DNA of 64,000 bases from contig CAITBM010000034.1 of assembly GCA_903890485.1 (NCBI GenBank), positions 1 through 64,000 on the forward strand. Direction: 5' to 3'. The notes beneath the pieces are model-generated. The model did no database searches. It was not told the DNA's origin and saw nothing but the letters and a program-made list of their open reading frames with translations. Of this stretch, positions 25,870 to 35,651 are shown in pieces. Source of the stretch: an uncultured Opitutaceae bacterium. GTDB taxonomy: Bacteria > Verrucomicrobiota > Verrucomicrobiia > Opitutales > Opitutaceae. Within the stretch, counting starts at the first letter, position 1. Every line of letters starts with the position of its first letter. The position numbers were made by a program, and so were the translations under genes.

Positions 25870-28071
25870 ATGAATCAGAAACACAACGTTATCGTCCCGG
25901 AATACGGGATTACATTCTCAACTGGCTCGATCGGCAAACTCGCCAACGGCGCCGTAAACGTGACCGTGGGTGACACCAACGTGTTTGTCGCCACGACCGT
26001 GGCCGCCACCACCAAGCCCGGCCAGGACTGGTTTCCCCTCACGGTGGACTACCGCGAGAAGTACCACGCGGCCGGCCGCTTCCCCGGCGGCTACTTCAAG
26101 CGCGAGGGCCGCCCGAGCGAGAAGGAAATCCTGACCTCCCGCCTGTGCGACCGCCCCTGCCGCCCGCTCTTCCCCGAGGGCTTCCTGAACGAGGTCCAGA
26201 TCGTCGGCATCCTCCTCTCGGCCGACCAGAAGAACGAAGCCGACATTGCGATGGTGAACGGCGCAAGCGCCGCACTCGCGATTTCCGACATTCCCTGGAA
26301 CGGGCCGATCGCGGCCTCACGCATCGGCCTGATCGACGGACAGTTCATCGCCAATCCCACGATTGAGCAGATGTTCTCCTCGTCGCTCGACCTGATCTAC
26401 GTCGGCAACGAGAAGGACATGCTGATGATCGAGGGCAGCGCCGACCAGCTTCCCGAGGAGCGCTTCATCGAGGCCCTCGAGTTCGCCCACAACGCGATCC
26501 AGCCGATCATCAAGGCGATCAAGGAGCTCGTCTCCGTCGCCGGCAAGGCGAAGGCCGTGTTCCCGATCGTGGGCGCCTCGCCCGAGGCCCGCGCGATCAT
26601 TGAGCGCATCGCCGGACCCAAGATTCCCGATGCCATCTTCGGCAAGGAGAAGGCCGCCCGCGGGGCCAACGTGAAGGCCATCAAGGAAGAGGCCAAGGCC
26701 GCGCTCGTCGCCGAGCTGGGCGAGGGCAAGTTCTCGGACGTCGACCTGAACGTCGTGTTTGAGGATCTCCAGTACAAGGCCTACCGCAAGACCGTCCTGG
26801 AGCGCGGAGTCCGCGCCGACGGGCGCGACGCGAAGACCCTCCGCAACATCGGCTGCGAGGCCGGCGTCCTACCGATGGTGCACGGAAGCGCCATTTTCGA
26901 GCGCGGAGACACCCAGGCCATGGTCATCACGACCCTCGGGCCCACAAAGGAAGCCCAGGACATGGACGGCCTCACCGGCGGCGCCACGTCGAAGAGCTTC
27001 ATGCTCCACTACAACTTCCCGCCGTTCTCGGTGGGCGAGACCGGGCGCTTCGGCTCCCCGGGCCGCCGCGAGATCGGTCACGGAGCCCTGGCCGAGCGCT
27101 CGCTCGTCCCGATCCTGCCCCCGGAGGATGCATTCCCCTACTCGATCCGCGTCGTCTCCGAGATCATGGCCTCCAACGGCTCGACCTCGATGGCCTCGAT
27201 CTGCGGCGGCTGCCTCGCCCTGATGGACGCCGGCGTCCCGATCATCGCCCCGGTCGCGGGCATCTCCTGCGGCCTGATGACCGACAACGCCGCCGACGGC
27301 TCGATCGCAAAGTGGGTCACCATCACCGACATCATCGGTGAAGAGGACCATTTCGGCGACATGGACTTCAAGCTCGCCGGCACCACGAAGGGCATCACCG
27401 GCTTCCAGCTCGACCTGAAGATCAATGGCCTGCCGTTCGAAATCGCCAAGGCCGCGATCTTCCAGGCCCGCGACGCCCGCATCGAGATCCTCCGCAAGAT
27501 GCTCGCGGTCATGCCGGCTCCCCGCGCGGACCTGAGCAAGTACGCTCCCCGGATCCAGACGATCCAGATCGATCCCGAGAAGATCGGCCTGCTGATCGGG
27601 CCCGGCGGAAAGACCATCCGGCGCATCACCGAGACGACGGGCGCCCAGATCGACATCGCCGAGGACGACTCCGGCAAGGTCTTCATCTACTCCAACAACG
27701 GCGAGGCCATGGCCCGCGCCATCCAGGAGATCGACGGCCTTTGCGGCGGCGGCTCTGGCGGCGGTGGCGGCGGCGCGCCGATCGAGACGGGCAAGCTCTA
27801 CAACGGCCGCGTGACGGGCATCAAGGACTTCGGCTGCTTCGTCGAGTGCACCCCGGGCAAGGAGGGCTTGGTCCACATTTCCGAGCTCGCCGACTTCCGT
27901 GTGCGCCGGACCGAGGACGTCGTCAAGATGGGCGACATGATCTGGGTCAAGTGCATCGGCATCGACGAGCGGAGCGGAAAGGTCCGTCTCTCGCGCAAGG
28001 CTGCGATGAAGGAAATGGAAGCCCAGAAGCAGGGCGAAGCCGCTCCCGCGGCAGAGCCAACCCAGTCCTAA
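25870..28071 (+). CDS. pnp: Polyribonucleotide nucleotidyltransferase (PNPase)
   Basis: Phosphorolytic 3'-5' exoribonuclease of the RNA degradosome. The 733-residue protein has two RNase PH-like domains (about 10-230 and 300-550), a KH domain with [16 protein letters not shown], a Gly-rich linker and a C-terminal S1 domain ([29 protein letters not shown]). The ATG at 25870 is chosen over a TTG ten codons upstream because [13 protein letters not shown] fits the family start. The Ala/Glu-rich tail ends three bases before surE. The leader carries a large inverted repeat. Confidence 0.97.
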   Translation: MNQKHNVIVPEYGITFSTGSIGKLANGAVNVTVGDTNVFVATTVAATTKPGQDWFPLTVDYREKYHAAGRFPGGYFKREGRPSEKEILTSRLCDRPCRPLFPEGFLNEVQIVGILLSADQKNEADIAMVNGASAALAISDIPWNGPIAASRIGLIDGQFIANPTIEQMFSSSLDLIYVGNEKDMLMIEGSADQLPEERFIEALEFAHNAIQPIIKAIKELVSVAGKAKAVFPIVGASPEARAIIERIAGPKIPDAIFGKEKAARGANVKAIKEEAKAALVAELGEGKFSDVDLNVVFEDLQYKAYRKTVLERGVRADGRDAKTLRNIGCEAGVLPMVHGSAIFERGDTQAMVITTLGPTKEAQDMDGLTGGATSKSFMLHYNFPPFSVGETGRFGSPGRREIGHGALAERSLVPILPPEDAFPYSIRVVSEIMASNGSTSMASICGGCLALMDAGVPIIAPVAGISCGLMTDNAADGSIAKWVTITDIIGEEDHFGDMDFKLAGTTKGITGFQLDLKINGLPFEIAKAAIFQARDARIEILRKMLAVMPAPRADLSKYAPRIQTIQIDPEKIGLLIGPGGKTIRRITETTGAQIDIAEDDSGKVFIYSNNGEAMARAIQEIDGLCGGGSGGGGGGAPIETGKLYNGRVTGIKDFGCFVECTPGKEGLVHISELADFRVRRTEDVVKMGDMIWVKCIGIDERSGKVRLSRKAAMKEMEAQKQGEAAPAAEPTQS

Positions 28072-28074
28072 AGG

Positions 28075-28851
28075 GTGAGGCTGCTCGTAACGAACGACGA
28101 CGGCATAGGCTGCGTCTTCTTGCACGAACTGGTCCGCGCGCTGATCGCCGCGGACCACCAGGTCTTTGTCGTCGCTCCGAAGATTGAGCAAAGCTGGACC
28201 GGGGCGTCCAAGTCCCGGCACCGGCCCGTCCGGTCGGAGAGCGCCGACCTCGGCCTTCGCTGCCCGACCTGGATCGTGGACGGGACGCCAAGCGACTGCG
28301 TCAACATTGGGATAGACCACCTCCTGCCCGAGCCCCCCGAAGCGGTCCTCAGCGGAATCAACGTCGGGCTGAACGCCAGCCTGGGGTTCATCCTGGGGAG
28401 CGGAACCGTTGCCGGGGCCTGCGAAGGATCCCTTCATGGATTGCCCGGAATCGCGCTCTCCCAGGCCCTGGACGTGAGCGTCTACGAGCGGGTGAAGGAC
28501 GCCGGGTGCCAGCCCGACGCCGAGTTGCTCGAGATCCTCCGGTCAAGCGCCCGGCATGCGGCCCGCCTTGCGCCAACCCTGGCCGCTGAGACCCCGGCGC
28601 GGAGCTTCATCGTCCACAACCTCAATTTCCCCTACCCCTGCACCGACAAGGCGCAGGTGCGGCGCACCATACCGGCGCGGGTCATGCTCCCGGGGCTCTT
28701 CAGCCCTCAGCCCCAGGACGGGGCCCACCAGCTTGTCTTCAAGCTTGGGGAGGACACCTCGCCCGAGTCGCCGCTCACCGACCGGGCCGCCCTGGAAGCG
28801 GGCTATATCAGCCACACGGTCCTCGATTTCTCCAAGCTGGGTTCGATCTAG
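28075..28851 (+). CDS. surE: 5'/3'-nucleotidase SurE
   Basis: Metal-dependent nucleoside monophosphate phosphatase linked to stationary-phase survival. The 258-residue protein starts with the GTG at 28075. It shows the metal site LLVTNDDGIGC (Asp8-Asp9), APKIEQSWTGASKS with the ligand Ser, and INVGLNASLGFILGSGTVAGAC with the Asn ligand. Typical SurE has more of the APxxxQSG form; here it is QSWTG, a small variation. It lies 3 bases after pnp and probably shares its transcript. Confidence 0.92.
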   Translation: MRLLVTNDDGIGCVFLHELVRALIAADHQVFVVAPKIEQSWTGASKSRHRPVRSESADLGLRCPTWIVDGTPSDCVNIGIDHLLPEPPEAVLSGINVGLNASLGFILGSGTVAGACEGSLHGLPGIALSQALDVSVYERVKDAGCQPDAELLEILRSSARHAARLAPTLAAETPARSFIVHNLNFPYPCTDKAQVRRTIPARVMLPGLFSPQPQDGAHQLVFKLGEDTSPESPLTDRAALEAGYISHTVLDFSKLGSI

Positions 28852-28872
28852 GCCGGGTATTGTGCTTCCTTC

Positions 28873-29856
28873 ATGACGCCGATGATCGAAGTAAAGAATC
28901 TCACCCGCGTATTCCGCACCTACAAGAAGCTTCCCGGCTTCTGGGGCGGCGTTAAAGGGCTCTTCAACAGGACCTATGACGAGACGGCCGCGGCAAAGGA
29001 CGTGACCTTTTCAATAGCGGAGGGCGAGTTCGTGGGGTTCCTTGGGCCCAACGGCGCCGGAAAGACCACGACCCTGAAGATGCTCTCCGGGCTCATCTTC
29101 CCGACCTCGGGGACGGCCCGCGTGGCGGGATTTGACCCGACGAAGCGTGAGAACGCCTACCGAAGGATCTTCGCGCTCGTCCTCGGCCAGAAGAACCAGC
29201 TCTGGTGGGACCTGCCCGCCATCGAGTCGTTCGCCCTGCTGCGGGCCATCTACGGCCTGCCCGCGGACGACTATAAGAAGAACCTGGATGAACTGGTGAC
29301 GCTTCTCGGCGTCACGGACAAGCTGAACGTGATGGTCCGGGAGCTCTCCCTTGGGGAGAGGATGAAGATGGAGCTGATCGCGGCGCTGATCCACCGCCCA
29401 AGGGTCCTCTTCCTTGACGAGCCGACGATCGGGCTCGACGTCGTCTCCCAGCGGGCCGTCCGCCTATTCCTGCGCGACTACAACAAGCGCCACAAGGTGA
29501 CCATCGTCCTCACCAGCCACTACATGGCCGACATCAAGGAGCTCTGCGAGCGGGTGATCGTGATCCACAAGGGCCACAAGATCTACGACGGGGCCCTAGA
29601 CCGGCTGGAGTCGGGCTCGGGGAGCCGGAAGAAGATCGTTCGCTTCATCCCGAAGGACGCGGCCTTTAACGAGGCCTGGCGCTCGAAATACGGGGAGACC
29701 ACGCGCGGCGACGACGGCACCTTCACCCTGCGTGTCTCAAGCGACGACGTGGTCGCCGTGGCCCAGGAGGTCCTGGCGACCGGCCCCGTGGCGGATATCA
29801 CGATTGAGGATGTCCCCCTTGAGGACATCATTGCTGAGCTTTTCCAGTCGAGCTGA
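28873..29856 (+). CDS. ABC-2-type transporter ATP-binding protein, no adjacent permease
   Basis: ATPase subunit of an ABC exporter. The 327-residue protein has Walker A GPNGAGKTT, a variant signature LSLGERMKMELIAAL, Walker B RVLFLDEPTIGLD and the H-loop LTSHYMADI. About 100 C-terminal residues follow the ATPase domain. It resembles ATPases paired with ABC-2 permeases that export polysaccharides, lipids or drugs. No permease follows: the next gene is on the opposite strand and overlaps it by 29 bases. The partner must be elsewhere. Confidence 0.87.
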   Translation: MTPMIEVKNLTRVFRTYKKLPGFWGGVKGLFNRTYDETAAAKDVTFSIAEGEFVGFLGPNGAGKTTTLKMLSGLIFPTSGTARVAGFDPTKRENAYRRIFALVLGQKNQLWWDLPAIESFALLRAIYGLPADDYKKNLDELVTLLGVTDKLNVMVRELSLGERMKMELIAALIHRPRVLFLDEPTIGLDVVSQRAVRLFLRDYNKRHKVTIVLTSHYMADIKELCERVIVIHKGHKIYDGALDRLESGSGSRKKIVRFIPKDAAFNEAWRSKYGETTRGDDGTFTLRVSSDDVVAVAQEVLATGPVADITIEDVPLEDIIAELFQSS

Positions 29857-30724
29857 GCGCGAATTCTCGGAGCCAGGCCCGGAGGGCCTGGGGCTCCCTG
29901 ACCTCCCACCCCCGCTTCGCCGCTACGGCCAGGGACGACGACAGGAAGGTGTCGGCGGCGCACTGGAGAGCCGCAAAGAGAGGTTCGGCGCTTGGCTCCG
30001 ACCTGGATCCCGTGCCCAGCAGCTGTGCCGGCTCTAGCCAGTTCTCGGCCCGTCGGGCCAGTGGGAAGGACTTGCGTCCCTCAAGGCGCGCCTCCTCCTG
30101 GAGCATCCGAAAAGTGTTTTCAAGCAGGTGCACGTGGAGGGCACGCTGGCTAGCTCGGTACTCCCCGCGGGCCGTCTTCTTTGCGGCCCAGACCAGCTGC
30201 GTCCAGAACTCGCCACAGAGGACCTCGAACTCGGCCTTGGAAAGCACGATGGCCAGGGGCGCCATCCGGCTGTAACGCCTCTCCCAGGCAGGTCCGCCCT
30301 TGATCACCTTCCAGCCCGGCGCCGCCACAATCCTCAGGCTGTCGACGCCCCTGCGCAGGATGCCGGGCCAGATACCCCGGGTCCCAGGCCATTTCATGGC
30401 CGCCGTCGCCACCCGCAGCTCAAGCGAACTGAGGATCACAAAGTCCGCCTCGAGCGCCTCCTCGTAGACCGCGGAGACCTTCACGGCATTGCCAAATGCC
30501 ACCTGGACGCCCGAGGCCCAGCACTCGGCGATTTGCCGGCAGAAGGAGCCGGTTCGGTACCGGCCTGGACGGGAGGTCACCAGGTGGTAGTCGTAATCGG
30601 ACCACCCATCGCTCTGGGCCGTGGCTTGTACCCGCGAGCCGATCTGCACCAATGCCTCGATGTCCGCCTGGGCATCCGCCCACGAGGAGACCGCGGCGGC
30701 CCATCGGTCATCGCTCCCGCTCAT
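29828..30724 (-). CDS. Nucleotidyltransferase-fold protein of unknown substrate
   Basis: The 298-residue product looks like a nucleotidyltransferase (NTP_transf_2/aminoglycoside-adenylyltransferase type). It has the GSR of the active site at 29-31 and the metal pair in WSDYDYHLV (Asp43, Asp45). The remainder is helical, with no second recognised domain. It begins in a four-base ATGA overlap with the end of the upstream sensor-kinase gene, so the two were expressed together. Candidate roles are modification of a small molecule or of a protein. Drug resistance is not supported by anything in context. Function unknown. Confidence 0.7.
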   Translation of the reverse strand: MSGSDDRWAAAVSSWADAQADIEALVQIGSRVQATAQSDGWSDYDYHLVTSRPGRYRTGSFCRQIAECWASGVQVAFGNAVKVSAVYEEALEADFVILSSLELRVATAAMKWPGTRGIWPGILRRGVDSLRIVAAPGWKVIKGGPAWERRYSRMAPLAIVLSKAEFEVLCGEFWTQLVWAAKKTARGEYRASQRALHVHLLENTFRMLQEEARLEGRKSFPLARRAENWLEPAQLLGTGSRSEPSAEPLFAALQCAADTFLSSSLAVAAKRGWEVREPQALRAWLREFALSSTGKAQQ

Positions 30725-32375
30725 GCCGATGCGGGAAACTCCTCCGGGTCGGCGGAGGCGACGTCACGGGGCGTTCCGAAGGGCAGCTCGGACTCCGAGC
30801 CCCCCTTCTTGGCCCCGCCGGCCAGCTCAGTGATGGCGTTCACACGGCGCGACTTGAGCGCGATCATCAGCTCCGGCCCGTCCAGGCCCTGGCCGACATG
30901 GATCGTCCCATAGTGGAAGCGGATCACCTCTCGGGCGAGGTAGACGGGCACCGTGGGGTACTCCTCGGTCGACGTCGCCTCCCCGACCTTGATCTGGTCC
31001 ATCCTGAGCCCGGGATAGGATATCGTGACCAGGCAGATGGATTCGTCATCCCGCCTGCGCTGCTGGAGGGAAAGGGTCAACTTGGAGTCCCTGGCAATCG
31101 ACTCCACCTTCTCCTTCGTGTCCAGAATCTCGCGGCAGAGCCAGAGGAGCGCATCCTGGAGGTTCTTCTCGTGCCCCCAGATGACGGGCCCGGTCTCCGG
31201 GGTGTTCGCTATGCCGCCTACTTCCCTGGCCACGGTCTGGATCACGCGTTTCATGTCCACCTGGCTTGTCGGCTGCTTGGACATCTCAAATAGGGTGCTG
31301 AGCAGGTGCGGCATCGCCTTCATCCTCTCCATGTCCTTGCCGACCCTGTCGATCAGCGGATGGACGGCCTCCTCGGGCGCTTGCTGGCGCTTGATGTGCT
31401 GGAAATAGGTGCTCACCGAGAACATGGCGTTGGCCAGTTCGTGGGAGATCATGATTCCGAGGTCGTGGAGGATCTGGTGCCGCTCGGCTTCTCTCTTCTG
31501 GGCCGTGGACTCCGCCGTCATCGCCGACTCGTCCCACCACACCCAGCAGCCCCCGGCCCCGGGGATCGGTCCCGCGGCGACCCTGATCCTGCCGTACTCC
31601 CGCTCGATCCGCTTTCCCTCCCTGAGGGCCAGGGAGGCCATCTCCCGGGCCTCGACCGGAAGCGCCTCCTCCGTCTTGCCTGAGGCTCCGATCACGCAGA
31701 ACTTCGGGCCAAATTTCTGGAGCATCCCCACGTCCCGCTGCAGGACCAGGGCCTTCTGGAGCATGCGATGCTGGCCGAGCAGCCTGGAGAGCCGATCACG
31801 ACCGTAAGGGGGTTGTTGAGGTCGTGCACGAGCTCGACCGACGCCCTCGCCTGCCAGATCTGCGGCTGGTTGGAGTCGATCTCCTTCTTCAGGGCCGAAT
31901 TGAGCGCAATGGCATCCTGAGACATCTTGGCCTGCTGGCGGCGGAGCTGGGCCGCCTCGGCCTGCAGGCGCACGGCATCCAGGAGCTCGGTCACGTCGGG
32001 CGGTTTCCGCATGTACTGGTTGGCTCCCCCAACCATGGCCTGTTGGGCCGTCGAGAGCATGCCGTATCCCGTGAGGATGATGACGGAGACGTGGGGATCG
32101 ATCTTGCGGAGCTCCTCGAGGGCCTTGATGCCGTCCATTTCGGGCATCCGGATGTCCAGGACTATCACGTGGTAGTGCTGGTCCTTGATCTTCCTCAAGG
32201 CCTCGGCCGCACGGTCCGCGGTCTCCACCGAGAAGGAACTGGCCAGCGTGTAGGCTATCGACTCCCGCGGACCGTATTCGTCGTCGACGACGAGCACGCG
32301 CCGGGGTTGAACAGCCCCGTCTTGGCTGGTGGGAGTGTGGGTGACCAGCAAGCCGATTTTGTCCCCTGCTGGCAC
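30721..32375 (-). pseudogene. Response regulator-histidine kinase gene with a frameshift
   Basis: Two frames together read as one two-component protein. The first, from 32375, has a receiver domain with Asp31-Asp32, phospho-acceptor Asp74 in VIVLDIRMPEMDG, then a linker and the H-box VELVHDLNNPLTVVIG. At about 31785-31793 the reading moves to the next frame, which continues SRLLGQHRMLQKALVLQ, a sensor-like region and a second H-box-like ISHELANAMFSVSTYF. A C-terminal ATPase-like region follows, ending at 30721. Adding one base in GGCTCTCC restores IG(Y)SRLL, the expected motif. Either the gene is broken or the base is a sequence error. It overlaps the nucleotidyltransferase gene by ATGA. Confidence 0.78.
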
Positions 32376-32431
32376 GGCAAGAACATGATGTGTGTTTGCA
32401 GAGGGACACCTCGACTGTCAAACCTCCTCGC

Positions 32432-33757
32432 GTGACCACAGCCCTTACTCTTGTCGGCCTCGTCGTTGGCTTCGGCCTGGCCTGGATCATCCTGACCGGC
32501 CGCAGGGCCGCGCTGGTCGAACGCCTTCGGTCCGCCGAGGCGGAAAATGCGCGGCTAACGGGCGAGCTCGCCGCGGAAAAGGCCGCAAGGGCCGAGCTCG
32601 CTGCATCGAATGCCCGGATCGGCGCAGAGCTGGCGGCGGAGAAGGCGGGAGCCGAGGCGCGGGTGGCGGAACTCAGGTCCGCACACGAGAGACTGAAGGG
32701 CGAGTTTGCAGAGCTCTCCGCCACGGCCCTCAGGGCAAACCGCGACGATTTCCTCAAGCTCGCGGAACAGTCTTTTGCCCAGCTCCATGACAAGTCGGCC
32801 GGCGACCTGGCCTCGCGCCAGCAGGCGATCGACTCCCTGGTGAAGCCCCTGAAGGAATCCCTGGAAAAGGTGGACTCCAAGATCGCCGAGCTTGAGCAGC
32901 GCCGCGAGCGGGCCTACGGCGAGCTTGGGAAGCAGCTTGAGTCGCTCAGTTCGGAGCAGGTCCGCATGCACGCCGAGACAACCAAGCTCTCCAACGCGCT
33001 CAGCACGACGCGGACGGCCGGAACCTGGGGCGAGGTGCAGCTGCGCCGCGTTGTGGAGCTCGCGGGTATGATGGAGCACTGCGATTTTGCCGAGCAGCAG
33101 GTGTTCAGCGACGAATCCGGTCCCAGCCGGCCCGACATGGTCGTGCGCCTTCCCCGCGGCCAGCAGATCGTGGTCGACGCGAAGGCTCCTACCCAGGCCT
33201 ATCGGGAGGCCGCATCGGAGTCCGACCCCGCCAGGCGCCTGGCAAAGCTTGCGGAGCACGCCCTGAAGGTCCGCGGCCACATCGACGCGCTCGCCAGCCG
33301 CGAATACTGGTCGAAAATCAGCCCTTCCCCGGAGTTTGTGGTTCTCTTCCTGCCGGGGGATTCCTTCCTGTCGGCGGCGATCGAGTCCGATCCCTCGATC
33401 ATGGACCGCGCGATCAACCAGCGGGTTCTGTTGGCGACCCCGATGACGCTTGTCGCGCTGCTCAAGGCGGCAAACTACGGCTGGACCCAGGACGCCCTCT
33501 CGCGCAACGCGCAGGAGATCAGCCGCCTGGGGCGCGAGCTCTACGACCGGGTGTCGGGCTTTGCCGAGCACCTGGGCAGGGCGGGAGGCGGGCTCACCAG
33601 CGCCGTGAAGCATTTTAACGCAGCGGTTGGCGCATTCGAACAGACCCTGCTGCCGGGCGCCCGCAAATTTGCCGAGCTCGGAGCCAAGGGATCGAAGGAG
33701 CTTGCCGACCCCGAAAGGGTGGAGCTAGAGGTGCGCGAGGTCACAAAGAGGAGCTGA
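32432..33757 (+). CDS. rmuC: RmuC-family DNA recombination protein
   Basis: Membrane-anchored protein with a nuclease-like fold that limits inversion at short inverted repeats. The product of about 441 residues starts with a membrane segment (TALTLVGLVVGFGLAWIIL). A long coiled coil (about 25-180, Ala/Glu/Arg-rich) and the RmuC domain follow: GTWGEVQLRRVVELAGM, PDMVVRLPRGQQIVVDAKAP, EFVVLFLPGDSFLSAA and LATPMTLVALLKAANYGW. The GTG at 32432 places the membrane segment first; another GTG at 32390 is possible. It is divergent from the sensor-kinase gene. Confidence 0.92.
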   Translation: MTTALTLVGLVVGFGLAWIILTGRRAALVERLRSAEAENARLTGELAAEKAARAELAASNARIGAELAAEKAGAEARVAELRSAHERLKGEFAELSATALRANRDDFLKLAEQSFAQLHDKSAGDLASRQQAIDSLVKPLKESLEKVDSKIAELEQRRERAYGELGKQLESLSSEQVRMHAETTKLSNALSTTRTAGTWGEVQLRRVVELAGMMEHCDFAEQQVFSDESGPSRPDMVVRLPRGQQIVVDAKAPTQAYREAASESDPARRLAKLAEHALKVRGHIDALASREYWSKISPSPEFVVLFLPGDSFLSAAIESDPSIMDRAINQRVLLATPMTLVALLKAANYGWTQDALSRNAQEISRLGRELYDRVSGFAEHLGRAGGGLTSAVKHFNAAVGAFEQTLLPGARKFAELGAKGSKELADPERVELEVREVTKRS

Positions 33758-33771
33758 TCCCCAACCCGCGC

Positions 33772-34593
33772 ATGCACCTTGCGAGCCTGCATGTCTATCC
33801 CGTGAAGTCCCTTCGCGGGCTTTCCCCTTCGGCCCTCGAGGTCGACGCGCTGGGAGCCGTTGGCGACCGCCGGTTCATGGCGGTGGACCCGACCGGGACA
33901 TTCCTGACCCAGCGCACCCATCCGCGCATGGCTAGGGTCGGCGCCTTTCTTGAGCCCAGCCACCTCATCTTGCGCGCGGAGGGGCTCGGTGAAGTGAGGG
34001 TCGCCAGGAACCCTGACCGCGGGGCGGCGGTTCTGCCCGTGATCGTGTGGAGGAGCCAAGGCCTGCAGGCCGAGGATTGCGGGGACCTTGCGGCGACTTG
34101 GCTTTCCGACGCGATAGGTTCGCCCTGCCGGCTCGTTCGGATTGGCCACGCCTTTGACAGGCCGATCCTTAAGCCGGGGGCGGGCGTGGGTGACCGGGTC
34201 TCCTTCGCCGATGCGGCACCGTTCCTGGTCACCACCCTAGCTTCGCTCGACCAGCTCAACGCCCGCCTGATGGAGGCCGGCAGCGAGGCCGTCCCCATGG
34301 ACCGCTTTCGGTCCAATCTGGTAATCGCAGGCTCGGAGGCCTTTGCCGAGGACCGCTGGAAGCGGATTCGGATCGGAACCGTTGTGTTCCGTTCCCTAGG
34401 GCCGTGCGCGCGCTGCGTCGTGACGACGACCGACCAGCTGACCGGGGAGCGGGGAAACCAACCCCTGACAGCCCTCGCCGCCTTCCGGCGCGACCCGATC
34501 GAGACCTCGCATGTCAATTTCGGGCAGAATCTCGTCAATGAGAGCAAGACGGGAACCCTGCGCGTCGGCGACCGGGTGGATATCCTCGAATAG
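33772..34593 (+). CDS. MOSC-domain oxidoreductase-like protein
   Basis: Molybdenum-cofactor sulfurase C-terminal-type protein, probably carrying a molybdenum cofactor and reducing N-hydroxylated compounds, as YcbX does. The 273-residue protein has the MOSC N-terminal beta-barrel (LASLHVYPVKSLRG), DRRFMAVDPTGTFLTQRTHP and the MOSC core with MDRFRSNLVIAG. The likely molybdenum ligand Cys is in GPCARCVVTTTDQLTGER. No ferredoxin domain is fused, unlike E. coli YcbX. It starts 14 bases after rmuC. Substrate unknown. Confidence 0.85.
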   Translation: MHLASLHVYPVKSLRGLSPSALEVDALGAVGDRRFMAVDPTGTFLTQRTHPRMARVGAFLEPSHLILRAEGLGEVRVARNPDRGAAVLPVIVWRSQGLQAEDCGDLAATWLSDAIGSPCRLVRIGHAFDRPILKPGAGVGDRVSFADAAPFLVTTLASLDQLNARLMEAGSEAVPMDRFRSNLVIAGSEAFAEDRWKRIRIGTVVFRSLGPCARCVVTTTDQLTGERGNQPLTALAAFRRDPIETSHVNFGQNLVNESKTGTLRVGDRVDILE

Positions 34594-34688
34594 GGGAACC
34601 ATTTTCTCGCAGACAAGGTCCGCTCTCACCAATCTCCCCCGCAAACCCAGACTCACCGCAAACGCAACCTCCCCCCAAGAGCCACTTT

Positions 34689-35651
34689 ATGTCCTCAGGT
34701 CCCGCTTGGTCCCAAAAACTCCGCGATGAAATCGGCAAGGCCGTGATCGGCCAAGAAGCCACCGTCGAGCGTCTCCTTGTCGCTCTCCTGGCCGGAGGCC
34801 ACGTTCTTTTGGAAGGCATGCCGGGATTGGCCAAAACCCTTTTGGTCAAATCGTTAGGAGCTTCCCTTGGGGTGCAATTTGAGCGCATCCAGTTCACTCC
34901 CGACCTGCTCCCGAGCGACGTCGTCGGCACCATGGTCTTCCAGCCCAAGACCGGGGAATTTAGCCCGCACCGCGGCCCCGTCTTCGCAAACCTGCTCCTT
35001 GCCGACGAGATCAACCGGGCCCCGGCCAAGGTCCAGAGCGCCCTCCTGGAGGCCATGCAGGAGAAACAGGTGACGATCGGCGGCCAGACGCACCCTCTGC
35101 CCAGCCCCTTTTTCGTAATGGCGACCCAGAATCCTATCGAGCAAGAGGGAACCTATCCCTTGCCGGAAGCGCAGACCGACCGTTTCCTGTTCAAGCTCCT
35201 GGTCGCCTACCCGAGCGCCTCGGAAGAGGCGTCGATGATGCAGCGCTGGGGGCAGATCACCCAGCAGCCGACGGTTTCGGCGGTTTCCAGCGGCCCTGAA
35301 CTGCTCTCCCTGAGGGCCGAGGTCGACCGGGTCCATGTTTCGCCGGTGGTCCAAAATTACATCCTGACACTGGTCCGGGCGACGCGGGCGTTGGCGGAAA
35401 ACCCGGACCCCTCGGCGAGGCGCCTAAATTTCGGGGCGTCGCCCCGGGCCTCACTCGCCCTTTACCAAGCGGGCCGCGCCCTGGCCTGGCTGCGGGGATT
35501 GGATTACCTCTCCCCCTCCCTGGTGCAAGAGCTCGCCCCCGACGTGCTCCGCCACCGCCTTGGCCTGACCTACGAGGCCGAGGCCCAGGAGATCACCTCC
35601 GACACCGTGATCTCACAGGTCGTCTCCACGACTCCGGTGCCACCCGTTTGA
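34689..35651 (+). CDS. moxR: MoxR-family AAA+ ATPase
   Basis: AAA+ chaperone-like ATPase, thought to activate partner VWA-domain proteins. The 320-residue protein has Walker A GMPGLAKTLL, Walker B LLADEINRAPAKVQSALLEA and sensor region ATQNPIEQEGTYPLPEAQTD. It heads the operon moxR-DUF58-batA-batB/C-batD/E, in which most junctions overlap, the classic Bat (Bacteroides aerotolerance) order. Its stop overlaps the next start by one base (TGATG). The 95-base upstream gap shows no strong promoter to my eye. Confidence 0.93.
   Translation: MSSGPAWSQKLRDEIGKAVIGQEATVERLLVALLAGGHVLLEGMPGLAKTLLVKSLGASLGVQFERIQFTPDLLPSDVVGTMVFQPKTGEFSPHRGPVFANLLLADEINRAPAKVQSALLEAMQEKQVTIGGQTHPLPSPFFVMATQNPIEQEGTYPLPEAQTDRFLFKLLVAYPSASEEASMMQRWGQITQQPTVSAVSSGPELLSLRAEVDRVHVSPVVQNYILTLVRATRALAENPDPSARRLNFGASPRASLALYQAGRALAWLRGLDYLSPSLVQELAPDVLRHRLGLTYEAEAQEITSDTVISQVVSTTPVPPV

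Noticed and set aside
26869-28437. Minus-strand open frame opposite pnp and surE
   Set aside because: Same antisense-shadow pattern over two strong genes; no start site or motif.
29828-30724. Aminoglycoside resistance gene
   Set aside because: Only the generic nucleotidyltransferase active site is visible; there is no resistance context and no specific family signature.
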